Assembly: GCA_964357255.1 (NCBI GenBank)
Contig: CAYHKQ010000011.1
Coordinates: 1 to 39,817 of the forward strand
Reading direction: 5' to 3'
Length of the DNA: 39,817 nucleotides
Source of the DNA: JBBTIS01 sp038059855
GTDB lineage: Bacteria; Elusimicrobiota; Elusimicrobia; JACQPE01
Below are positions 14,902 through 22,039 of the stretch, in pieces. Below the pieces are notes generated by a model. It had not been told where the DNA came from and did no database searches. It saw only the letters and a program-made list of their open reading frames with translations. Positions within the stretch are counted from its first letter, which is position 1. Every line of letters begins with the position of its first letter. The position numbers and the translations under genes are program-made.

Positions 14902-15999
14902 ATGCCTGATCCGGAAATTCATAACTCGCAACACGAAATTTACGACTCCTTTTTGAACGTTGCCCTGGACGCGATGGGGGGAGATTTTGGCGTAGAACCC
15001 CTGATCCAGGGCGCCCTCAATGCCCGGCGCCGCCTCGGCAATCTTCGCCTGCTTCTAACGGGCGTCCCCGGGGATATCGAAAACGCGCTCGACCGCTTGG
15101 ATCGCAAATGGCGCGCATGGCCTATAAAAATTATCGCCTCATCTCAAGCGGTTGGAATGGGGGAAGGCGTCATGGCCATCGGCAGAAAACGCCATGATTC
15201 CTCCATTGCCAAATGCCTCGAACTGGTTAAAACCGGACAGGCGCACGCGGCCGTCAGCGCCGGCTCGACTAGCGCCAGCGTTTACTGGGCCATTGAAACG
15301 CTGGGGACATTCCCCACGGAAGACTTAAAACCGGCAGTCCCGATTCCCTGGCCGCATAGCAATGGGTTTAGCTTAGTCATTGACGCGGGCGCCACGCCGG
15401 ACGCGGATGCCGCCCACTTGGCCCATTTCGCTGTTTTGGGAAGTCTTTATGCCAAGGCGATTCTCAAACGTGATTCGGTTCGCGTGGGCCTTCTCTCCAT
15501 TGGAGAAGAAAGAACCAAGGGCAACTCAAGAATTAAGGAAGCTTACCGCTTAATTGAAACGGCGATCGGAAAAGATTTTGCGGGTATGATCGAAGGGCGG
15601 GACGTGCCGCTCGGCAAAGTTGACGTTGTCGTCTGCGACGCTTTTATGGGCAATGTCATGCTCAAGCTGGGGGAAGGATTTATCGAGGAAGCAGGCCGGA
15701 TGCTCAAAAAAAATCTTAACTGGATCGGCAAGCTTGGCGGGCTTTTAATGCTCCCCAGTCTCAAAAAAATTAAAAAGCGCTTTTCCTGGGAAAACGTAGG
15801 CGGCGCGCCTCTTCTGGGAGTTCGGGGTAATCTTATCATCGCTCATGGCCGCTCTTCAGCCTTGGCCGTTGAAAACGCCGTATGCCGGGCTTACGAAACC
15901 GCCGCCCTCGATATCGCCAAACGCCTTGAAAAAAATTACAACGGAATTGTCTGCCGAAACGAACCCGTATTTGCCAAAACCGCCGCCCCTGCCGTTTAA
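14902..15999 (+). CDS. plsX: Phosphate acyltransferase PlsX
   Basis: A 365-residue homologue of PlsX, which makes acyl-phosphate from acyl-ACP for phospholipid synthesis at the membrane. Family features: VALDAMGGDFGVEPLIQGAL (about residues 22-41), a KRHDSS...LVKTGQAHAAVSAG segment, RVGLLSIGEERTKGN, and EGRDVPLGKVDVVVCDAFMGNVMLKLGEG. The usual SAGNTGA motif reads SAGSTSA, so the conserved Asn and Gly are both Ser. The protein has ~20 extra residues before the usual start, and an AGGAAG ribosome-binding site precedes the ATG at 14902. No plsY or plsC is nearby. Confidence 0.9.
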   Translation: MPDPEIHNSQHEIYDSFLNVALDAMGGDFGVEPLIQGALNARRRLGNLRLLLTGVPGDIENALDRLDRKWRAWPIKIIASSQAVGMGEGVMAIGRKRHDSSIAKCLELVKTGQAHAAVSAGSTSASVYWAIETLGTFPTEDLKPAVPIPWPHSNGFSLVIDAGATPDADAAHLAHFAVLGSLYAKAILKRDSVRVGLLSIGEERTKGNSRIKEAYRLIETAIGKDFAGMIEGRDVPLGKVDVVVCDAFMGNVMLKLGEGFIEEAGRMLKKNLNWIGKLGGLLMLPSLKKIKKRFSWENVGGAPLLGVRGNLIIAHGRSSALAVENAVCRAYETAALDIAKRLEKNYNGIVCRNEPVFAKTAAPAV

Positions 16000-16042
16000 G
16001 AGTTAAAAGATTCACTATGGATCGCAGAATTGCCGCGGGGGG

Positions 16043-16075
16043 TTGACAACCCTTTGATTTTTATGTCAGCATAAT
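16043..16075 (+). promoter_or_regulatory. Candidate promoter upstream of fabG
   Basis: A perfect TTGACA (16043-16048) stands in the 92-base plsX-fabG gap, 43 bases before the fabG ATG. The best -10-like element, CATAAT (16070-16075), is 21 bases away rather than 16-18, so activity is uncertain. An internal promoter here would allow fabG-acpP expression separate from plsX. Confidence 0.4.
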
Positions 16076-16091
16076 TTTAAATTAACAGCAT

Positions 16092-16832
16092 ATGCGGTTA
16101 AACAATCGAGTCGCCATTATCACCGGAGCGGCCCAGGGCATTGGCAAGGCTACGGCAAAACTATTTCATCAGGAAGGCGCCAGGGTTATCCTGTGCGATA
16201 CGGACCAAGCGATGCTCGAAACCACGGCCAAGGAAATTACCTCTGAGCGCGACGGCGTCACAACCTTCGTCTGCAATGTGGCCAAGCGGGAGGATTGTGA
16301 AAATGTCGTGACAAAAACGATGGAGAGCTTCGGCAAAATTGACATCCTCGTTAACAACGCAGGCATCACCCGCGACAATCTGGTGCTCCGGATGAAGGAA
16401 GAAGAATGGGACGCTGTTCTCAATGTTAACCTGAAAGGCATTTTTTATTTTATTAAAGCCGTCATCCGGCCGATGTTTAAAGCCCGCTACGGCCGCATCG
16501 TCAACCTGGCAAGCGTGGTAGGGCAATACGGCAATCCCGGTCAGGCCAACTACGCCGCAAGCAAGGGGGGCGTGATGGCCATGACAAAATCTATGGCCAA
16601 AGAATTCGCCAGTCGAAACGTTTTATGCAATGCGATCGCGCCCGGTTTCGTGCGCACCCGCCTGACCGACGTTCTGCCGAAAGAGATCAAAGAACGATTC
16701 ATGACATGGACGCCTTTGGCGCGATTCGCCGAACCGGACGAAATCGCCAAGGTCTGCCTCTTTTTATCAGGCGATGACTGTAGTTATATGACAGGCCAGG
16801 TCCTGGGAGTCAACGGCGGCTTGTATATGTAA
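16092..16832 (+). CDS. fabG: 3-oxoacyl-ACP reductase FabG
   Basis: A 246-residue classical short-chain dehydrogenase. TGAAQGIG (11-18) binds NADP(H), NNAG (88-91) is the structural motif, and the catalytic set is Ser141, Tyr154 and Lys158 (VNLASVVGQYGNPGQANYAASK), with Asn in NVNLKG at ~111-113. It ends in the family-typical TGQVLGVNGGLYM. Its place between plsX and acpP supports a role in the first reduction step of fatty-acid elongation rather than in another SDR reaction. Confidence 0.93.
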   Translation: MRLNNRVAIITGAAQGIGKATAKLFHQEGARVILCDTDQAMLETTAKEITSERDGVTTFVCNVAKREDCENVVTKTMESFGKIDILVNNAGITRDNLVLRMKEEEWDAVLNVNLKGIFYFIKAVIRPMFKARYGRIVNLASVVGQYGNPGQANYAASKGGVMAMTKSMAKEFASRNVLCNAIAPGFVRTRLTDVLPKEIKERFMTWTPLARFAEPDEIAKVCLFLSGDDCSYMTGQVLGVNGGLYM

Positions 16833-16845
16833 TTTAAGGATTTGG

Positions 16846-16907
16846 GATTCAGGAGATGGGACCCTGCTTTAAAACCAGGGGAGACCCTATCTCTTGGCTC
16901 CTGATTC
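16846..16907 (+). promoter_or_regulatory. Long imperfect hairpin in the fabG-acpP spacer
   Basis: The spacer folds into nested stems: GATTCAGGAG (16846-16855) with CTCCTGATTC (16898-16907) at 9 of 10 pairs, AGATGGG (16854-16860) with CCCTATCT (16885-16892) with one bulge, and CCCTG (16862-16866) with CAGGG (16876-16880) around loop CTTTAAAAC. There is no T-run after it. A role in transcript processing or in setting the high ACP dose is inference. A mobile palindrome is the alternative. Confidence 0.6.
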
Positions 16908-16937
16908 TGACAAACAATCCAAATGATGGAGGAAAAA

Positions 16938-17186
16938 ATGACGCAAACAAGTGATATTGAATCGAGGGTTAAAAAGATCATCGTAGAGCAACTCGGAGTG
17001 GATTCTGCGGAGGTGGTCAACACCGCTCATTTCGTCAATGACCTCGGAGCCGACTCTCTTGATACCGTGGAGCTGGTTATGGCGTTGGAAGAAGAGTTTA
17101 CAGCCGAAATTCCGGATGAAGACGCGGAAAAAATTCAGACCGTGGGCCAAGCCGTCGAATATATTAAAACTCACGGCAAAAAGTAA
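16938..17186 (+). CDS. acpP: Acyl carrier protein
   Basis: An 82-residue acidic four-helix carrier. The ATG at 16938 is chosen over in-frame ATGs at 16923 and 16926 because GGAGG (16928-16932) lies 5 bases before it. Those upstream codons contain the ribosome-binding site itself. The phosphopantetheine serine is Ser40 in NDLGADSLDTVELVM. It carries growing acyl chains in fatty-acid synthesis and supplies PlsX. Confidence 0.95.
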   Translation: MTQTSDIESRVKKIIVEQLGVDSAEVVNTAHFVNDLGADSLDTVELVMALEEEFTAEIPDEDAEKIQTVGQAVEYIKTHGKK

Positions 17187-17259
17187 ATTCTCCAGGCTCC
17201 TTTAGATCGCGGCCCAAAGGACCAATTTGGGTTGCATGGTTTGAGCGCAAGGAAAGCTT

Positions 17260-17973
17260 GTGACTGAAACTATGGCATTGACAAATCCGTTTACGGAATT
17301 GGAAAGCAAACTCGGCTATTCCTTTCGTAATCCGAGGCTTTTGGAATTGGCATTGCGGCATAGTTCCTCCGGGGTTCAGGACGCCGCCGGAATCTCTAAT
17401 GAACGCCTGGAATTTTTGGGCGACAGCGTGTTTAACATGCTGGTAGCTTCCTACCTTTATGAAAAATTCCCTAAGGCGGACGAGGGAAAACTCTCCAAGC
17501 TCAAATCCATGTTGGTATCCAAAACAAGCCTGCTCGAAGTGGCCCGACTCCTGTGTCTCGATGAGTTCATGCGCGTGGGACGATCGGAAACACCCGCGAT
17601 AAAGCAAGTCGCCTCTAAAGAGAAAGATAACATCCTGGCCAACTGCGCGGAGGCTGTCATTGGAGCCATGTATCTCGACGAAGGGCTTGAATTTTGCCGC
17701 AAGCTCATTGTCGGCCAATGGATTACCAAAAAAAAGCGTCTTGTCATCCGCGACTACAAAAGCCGCCTTCAGGAAGTCATCCAAAAAATTTACAAAAAAA
17801 TACCGGAATATCGGGTCCGGCGTTGCTGGGGTCCGGAACATTCCAAGACATTCGAGGTAGAAGCGTATTTTGAAGGCAAAATATTGGGGGCCGGCGCTGG
17901 AAGCAATAAAAAAGAAGCTGAACAGTCGGCCGCCAAAGAAGCTCTGCGTAATCTAAAGGTGGTCATGAAGTAG
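17260..17973 (+). CDS. rnc: Ribonuclease III
   Basis: A 237-residue RNase III starting at GTG 17260, with AAGGA 6 bases upstream. The RIII domain has the signature NERLEFLGDSVFNML (Glu48, Glu51 and Asp55 match E. coli E38, E41 and D45). The second acidic motif reads ILANCAEAVIGAMYLD, where Glu131 matches the essential E117 but Asn128 replaces the metal-linked aspartate D114. A dsRNA-binding domain follows (DYKSRLQEVIQKIYKK...GAGAGSNKKEAEQSAAKEAL). The gene normally follows acpP-fabF, but fabF is absent here. Function in rRNA and double-stranded RNA processing is expected, with possibly altered catalysis. Confidence 0.93.
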   Translation: MTETMALTNPFTELESKLGYSFRNPRLLELALRHSSSGVQDAAGISNERLEFLGDSVFNMLVASYLYEKFPKADEGKLSKLKSMLVSKTSLLEVARLLCLDEFMRVGRSETPAIKQVASKEKDNILANCAEAVIGAMYLDEGLEFCRKLIVGQWITKKKRLVIRDYKSRLQEVIQKIYKKIPEYRVRRCWGPEHSKTFEVEAYFEGKILGAGAGSNKKEAEQSAAKEALRNLKVVMK

Positions 17974-18004
17974 AAGATGGTTGTTGATTTTAGGAGGAAA
18001 CGCG

Positions 18005-19267
18005 ATGTTAATGACATTGGAACATGAATTTACCGAGGAACAAAAAGAAATTATCAAGTTGGCGCGAGAAATCGCCGAAAAAAAGATTAAGCCGGTTCGC
18101 GCCCATTACGATGAAACCGAAAAATATCCCTGGGATATTATCGAGGATGTCAGAAAGGCCGATCTCTTCGGGGTTTATCTGCCTCAGGAATACGGCGGAT
18201 TCGGCGGAGCGAACACGGAATCGTGCCTTGTGGCGGAGGAGTTTTCAAAGGCCTGCGCCGGCATCTCACTGTGCGTCGCGGCGAGCGGGCTTTGCGCCAT
18301 GCCGGTTCTTTTGTTTGGAAACGAGGGTCAGCGGCGTAAATATCTGCCGGACTTAGCCGCCGGCAAGCGCCTGGGCGCCTTCGCTATTACCGAGCCGGAG
18401 GCCGGCTCAGACGCGACGGCGACAAAGACCACCGCTAAGCGCGAAGGCGATTTTTACGTCATCAACGGCACGAAAAATTTTTGCTCCAATGGCGAGGCCG
18501 CGGAAATTTATACTCTTTTCGCCTCAACCAATCCGGCCAAAGGCGCCAGGGGTATTTCCGCCTTTATCGTTGAAAAAGGCGCGCCAGGGTTCACCTTCGG
18601 AAAAAAAGAGGTTAAAATGGGCGTCCGGGCCAGCCCGACCTACGAACTCATTTTTGATAACTGTAAAATTCCCGTAGAAAACCGTTTGGGCAAAGAAGGC
18701 TACGGCCTTTTTGTCGCCCAGGGAACGTTTGACTTCTCCCGGCCCGCAGTCGGCGCTCAGGCCATCGGCCTGGCCCAAGGCGCTCTCGATGAAACGATGC
18801 AGTATATCCGGGTCCGCAAGCAATTCGGCCAGCCCATTACCTCGTTCCAGGCGATTCAACATATGTTCGCTGATTGCGCCGCTAAAATTGAAGCCGCCCG
18901 GGCGCTCCTCTATTCGGTCAACCGCGTTATGGACAGGGCGCTCAAAGAGGCTTTTCCCCGAAGCCTAAATTCCGGCAAAACGGTTTTTGAGGAAATTAGA
19001 AACTTGCGCGTGGACCGGCTGACTAAATACTCCGCCATGGTGAAGCTGACGTGTTCTGAAACAGCCATGCAGGTCACGACGGATTGCGTTCAAATGTGCG
19101 GAGGCATCGGTTACATGAGAGATTTCCCGGTGGAAAAATACATGAGGGACGCGAAGGTAACTCAAATCTACGAAGGCACCAGCCAAATGCAACGCAATGA
19201 AATTGCGATGATGATCATTAAGGAATATGCTTCGGGAATAAAAAATAAAGAAGCGGTGGAGGTTTAA
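18005..19267 (+). CDS. Acyl-CoA dehydrogenase
   Basis: A 420-residue FAD flavoenzyme. The ATG at 18005 has AGGAGG (17992-17997) 7 bases upstream, so the longer TTG frame is rejected. It has the ACAD layout: helical N-domain, FAITEPEAGSDATATKTTA (127-145), GVRASPTYELIFDNCKIP, SRPAVGAQAIGLAQGALD (245-262), and IYEGTSQMQRNEIA (388-401) with the catalytic base Glu390 in the short/medium-chain position. It oxidises acyl-CoA to enoyl-CoA and hands electrons to ETF, encoded next. An extra segment of about 30 residues (roughly 309-341) interrupts the C-terminal helical domain. Chain length is not predictable. Confidence 0.93.
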   Translation: MLMTLEHEFTEEQKEIIKLAREIAEKKIKPVRAHYDETEKYPWDIIEDVRKADLFGVYLPQEYGGFGGANTESCLVAEEFSKACAGISLCVAASGLCAMPVLLFGNEGQRRKYLPDLAAGKRLGAFAITEPEAGSDATATKTTAKREGDFYVINGTKNFCSNGEAAEIYTLFASTNPAKGARGISAFIVEKGAPGFTFGKKEVKMGVRASPTYELIFDNCKIPVENRLGKEGYGLFVAQGTFDFSRPAVGAQAIGLAQGALDETMQYIRVRKQFGQPITSFQAIQHMFADCAAKIEAARALLYSVNRVMDRALKEAFPRSLNSGKTVFEEIRNLRVDRLTKYSAMVKLTCSETAMQVTTDCVQMCGGIGYMRDFPVEKYMRDAKVTQIYEGTSQMQRNEIAMMIIKEYASGIKNKEAVEV

Positions 19268-19268
19268 T

Positions 19269-20081
19269 ATGGGGCTTAATATTGTCGCCTGCATCAAGCA
19301 AACCCCGGCCACGACGAGCATTCAGCTCGATGCGGCCACGGGCAAAATTATCACTCAAGGTCTGACATACGGAATTAACCCTTTGGATGAATACGCGCTC
19401 GAAGAAGCCTTGCGTATCAAAGAGCGCGTGCCGGGAAGTTGGGTCGCCGTTTTAACCCTTGGCAGGCCGCAAGCAAGCGACGCGCTTCGCGAAGCTCTCG
19501 CCAGGGGCGCGGATAGCGCGTATCATCTCTCGGACGAGGCCTTCGTCGGCTCAGACACTTACGGCACAAGTTATCTCTTGGCCCAGGGCATTAAAAAAAT
19601 TCAAACTGAAAAAAGCGCAAATATAGATATTGTCCTCTGCGCCAAGCAAACTAATGACGGGGATTCCGGCCAGGTCGGCCCGGCAATCGCGGTGTGGTTG
19701 GGCTGGCCTAACGTGGCCTACGTCAGGAAAATTCAGGACATTAACGCCCAAACCATACGCGTGGAACGGACCATGGAAGATGGCACGGATGTCTTGGAGA
19801 TGGATCTCCCCGCCCTGCTTTCGGTCGTTAAAGAAATCAACGAACCCCGCCTGCCTTCGCTTAAAGGCAAGATGGCGTCGAAAAAAGCCGTTATCCCGAC
19901 TTGGAAAGCCGCGGACATCGGGGCCGACGCGTCCAAAATTGGCGAAGCGGGGAGCCTGACGAAAATTTGGAAACGCCAAACGCCTCCCGTTCGAACAGGC
20001 GGGGTGCGCATCGAAGGGGCGACGGCCGAAGAAAAAGCCGTCAAGTTCGTCGAAAAAATAAAAGAATTAAAATTACTTTAA
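19269..20081 (+). CDS. etfB: Electron transfer flavoprotein beta subunit
   Basis: A 270-residue EtfB starting 1 base after the dehydrogenase stop, with GGAGG inside that gene's last codons. It shows NIVACIKQTP at the start, GINPLDEYALEEALRIKE, LCAKQTNDGDSGQVGPAIAVWLGWPNV (about 124-150), and the VERTMEDGTDVLEMDLPALLSV segment with RLPSLKGKMASKKAVIPTW. This is the nucleotide (AMP or FAD) binding subunit of ETF. A bifurcating ETF cannot be told from a simple one by eye. Confidence 0.94.
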   Translation: MGLNIVACIKQTPATTSIQLDAATGKIITQGLTYGINPLDEYALEEALRIKERVPGSWVAVLTLGRPQASDALREALARGADSAYHLSDEAFVGSDTYGTSYLLAQGIKKIQTEKSANIDIVLCAKQTNDGDSGQVGPAIAVWLGWPNVAYVRKIQDINAQTIRVERTMEDGTDVLEMDLPALLSVVKEINEPRLPSLKGKMASKKAVIPTWKAADIGADASKIGEAGSLTKIWKRQTPPVRTGGVRIEGATAEEKAVKFVEKIKELKLL

Positions 20082-20096
20082 GAAGAGGTAAAACTG

Positions 20097-21125
20097 ATGG
20101 AAACAAACGAATTAACGCAGTATAAGGGAGTCTGGTGTTGCGCGGAGGTCCGTCGCGGCGCCTTGGTTGCGGCTATTTTTGAGCTTCTTCATGCCGGACG
20201 AAAATTAGCCGACCAACTTGGCGAGCCGCTTTGCGCCGTGCTCGTGGGCAACGGCGTCAAAAAATGGACGAATGATCTCATCGAAGCCGGCGCTGAAAAG
20301 GTTTATGTCCTCGATCATCCCGCGCTTGAAAACTTTGTGGATGAAACTCATGCCCAAGCCCTGGCCGTGGCTATCCGCCAAGCTAAACCGAGCGTTTTCC
20401 TCGTAAGCGCTTCCACCGCAGGGCGCTCGCTGGCCTCGCGCCTGGGGGTCACTCTTAACACAGGCGCGGGGGCCGACGTTTCCGAGCTTAGCGTTGAGAC
20501 GCTAGTCAACGGAACCACTAACGCTCAAGTGTGCGCCGTGCGTTCGACGCACGGCGGAAATCTTTTTGCGAGCATCGTTTTTCCTAAGGCCCGACCCATC
20601 GTGATTTCCGTGCGGCCCATGGCGTTCCCTCGAGCCGAAAAAATTGCCGGCAAAACAGGCGAAATTATTGATATCGCGCTCAACCCTTCCGAATGGAAAG
20701 TCAGAACGAAATTCGTCCAATTTATGCCGGAAGAGAACGCCGACTTGGACATCGGCTCGGCCGATAAAATCGTGGCCGCCGGCCGCGGTCTCGGAAAAGC
20801 CGAAGGCTTTGGCATGGTCCGGGCATTCGCTAAAATTTTGGGAGCCGCAGTCGGCGCCTCCCGCGCCGCCGTGGACGCGGGTTGGATCACTTACCGCCAT
20901 CAAGTGGGACTCACCGGGCGCACCGTGCGACCTAAGCTCTACATTGCTTTGGGCATATCGGGGCAGGTCCAGCATCTCGCCGGGATGGGTCAATCCGAAA
21001 CGATTGTGGCTATCAACAAAGACCCGGATTGCCCCTTGATGAAGGTTGCGTCTTTATCCGTCGAGGCCGATTTATACGAATTCATCCCCTTGGTCATCGA
21101 AAAACTAAAGCAACAAAAAAATTAA
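20097..21125 (+). CDS. etfA: Electron transfer flavoprotein alpha subunit
   Basis: A 342-residue EtfA. The N-terminal domain (YKGVWCCAEVRRGALVAAIFELLHAGRKLAD) is followed by the C-terminal FAD-binding domain: AAGRGLGKAEGFGMV, GAAVGASRAAVDAGW, HQVGLTGRTVRPKLYIALGI and SGQVQHLAGMGQSETIVAIN with KDPDCPLMKVA. The usual QVGQTG reads QVGLTG. With EtfB it accepts electrons from acyl-CoA dehydrogenase. No ETF:quinone oxidoreductase gene is in view, and the next genes encode complex I. Confidence 0.94.
   Translation: METNELTQYKGVWCCAEVRRGALVAAIFELLHAGRKLADQLGEPLCAVLVGNGVKKWTNDLIEAGAEKVYVLDHPALENFVDETHAQALAVAIRQAKPSVFLVSASTAGRSLASRLGVTLNTGAGADVSELSVETLVNGTTNAQVCAVRSTHGGNLFASIVFPKARPIVISVRPMAFPRAEKIAGKTGEIIDIALNPSEWKVRTKFVQFMPEENADLDIGSADKIVAAGRGLGKAEGFGMVRAFAKILGAAVGASRAAVDAGWITYRHQVGLTGRTVRPKLYIALGISGQVQHLAGMGQSETIVAINKDPDCPLMKVASLSVEADLYEFIPLVIEKLKQQKN
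20534..20556. repeat. Perfect 10-bp hairpin with TCG loop inside etfA
   Basis: CGCCGTGCGT (20534-20543) and ACGCACGGCG (20547-20556) form a perfect stem around TCG, within codons for CAVRSTHGG. Under random base use a 10-bp perfect stem with a fixed 3-base loop is expected about 0.04 times in this length. Confidence 0.85.
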
Positions 21126-21139
21126 GGGCCGATGGTCGG

Positions 21140-21202
21140 ATGAAATACAAGGAAGTCTTACACCGCCACATTGCGCCCTCGGTCATAAACCCGGCCCTTT
21201 AA
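21140..21202 (+). CDS. Possible 20-residue leader peptide upstream of nuoJ
   Basis: An ATG at 21140 opens a 20-codon frame (MKYKEVLHRHIAPSVINPAL) whose TAA ends 1 base before the nuoJ ATG. There is no strong ribosome-binding site (GGTCGG only). The spacer ends pair (AAGGGCCG 21124-21131 with CGGCCCTT 21192-21199), enclosing the frame. It could be a coupling leader for nuoJ, which also lacks a ribosome-binding site, or chance. No homology recognised. Confidence 0.2.
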   Translation: MKYKEVLHRHIAPSVINPAL

Positions 21203-21203
21203 C

Positions 21204-21734
21204 ATGGCCTTTGCCTATCTTGCAACCGCGAGCGTGGTTGCGGCGGTCCTCGCCATCACTCGCCGAAATCCCGTCCATAGCGTACTTTGGGCGCTGGCCC
21301 TCTTCGTGCATGTGGCGGGTATTTATCTTATGGCCGGAGCTCAGTTTCTGGCCGCGACGCAAATCATTATTTATGCGGGAGCGATCCTGGTATTTTATTT
21401 GATCATTTTGATGCTTTTAGATTGGACTGCGGAAGGGGCCGCGCAACGTTACGGCGCGCATTGGGTTTTGGGTGTGGCCGCGAGCCTAGGTTTTATCGCA
21501 GTGATGGTTTTCGCCTTAAGGTCCTCGCGCGCCTTAGCGGGCCGCCAACCTCAAATAAACCTTTGGCAACCCTCGGTTGCAGAGTTTGGCGTCAAGCTGT
21601 TCAGGGGCTTCGCCGTTCCCTTCGAGGTCGCTTCGTTGATTCTTTTAGCGGCTATCGTGGGCGCTGTTGTATTGGCCAGACGCAAGACGCCATTGGCGCA
21701 AGGGACCGGGACCCGTTCTCAAAGAAATCCTTGA
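21204..21734 (+). CDS. nuoJ: NADH-quinone oxidoreductase subunit J
   Basis: A 176-residue membrane subunit with about five helices. NPVHSVLWALALFVHVAGIYLMAG and QIIIYAGAILVFYLIILMLLD match the NuoJ pattern (NPVHSALF and the VYVGAI-VLFLFVVMLL helix that moves during coupling). The C-terminal EVASLILLAAIVGAVVLARRK is typical. It opens the membrane-arm block and ends in a TGATG overlap with nuoK. Confidence 0.93.
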   Translation: MAFAYLATASVVAAVLAITRRNPVHSVLWALALFVHVAGIYLMAGAQFLAATQIIIYAGAILVFYLIILMLLDWTAEGAAQRYGAHWVLGVAASLGFIAVMVFALRSSRALAGRQPQINLWQPSVAEFGVKLFRGFAVPFEVASLILLAAIVGAVVLARRKTPLAQGTGTRSQRNP

Positions 21735-22039
21735 TGGCCGTTTCTCTGAACTCCTTCCTTCTCTTAAGCGCGGTCCTTTTCGGAATCGGCATGGCCGGCT
21801 TCTTGACCCGCCGCAACCTGATTCTGATGTTGATTTCGGTGGAGATTATGCTCAACGCCGTCAATGTGAGCCTCGCGGGTTTTAGCATGCATCTTCATGA
21901 TATGGGGGGCCAAATTTTTGCCGTATTTGTGATCGCGGTGGCTACTGCGGAGGTGGCGGTGGGACTTGGGATCCTCATCGCTCTGCAGCGTAGTCGGCCT
22001 ACGGCCCACATTGATGAACTGACTCAACTCAAGTGGTGA
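21734..22039 (+). CDS. nuoK: NADH-quinone oxidoreductase subunit K
   Basis: A 101-residue three-helix subunit starting at ATG 21734, which shares one base with the nuoJ stop. An overlapping longer frame from 21287 only runs through nuoJ in another register. ISVEIMLNAVNVSL carries the first conserved membrane glutamate and ATAEVAVGLGILIAL the second, both part of the proton path. Length is normal for NuoK. Confidence 0.95.
   Translation: MAVSLNSFLLLSAVLFGIGMAGFLTRRNLILMLISVEIMLNAVNVSLAGFSMHLHDMGGQIFAVFVIAVATAEVAVGLGILIALQRSRPTAHIDELTQLKW

Noticed and set aside
21287..21733. Extended nuoK frame
   Set aside because: The extra 149 codons run through nuoJ out of frame. NuoK homology and normal length start at 21734.
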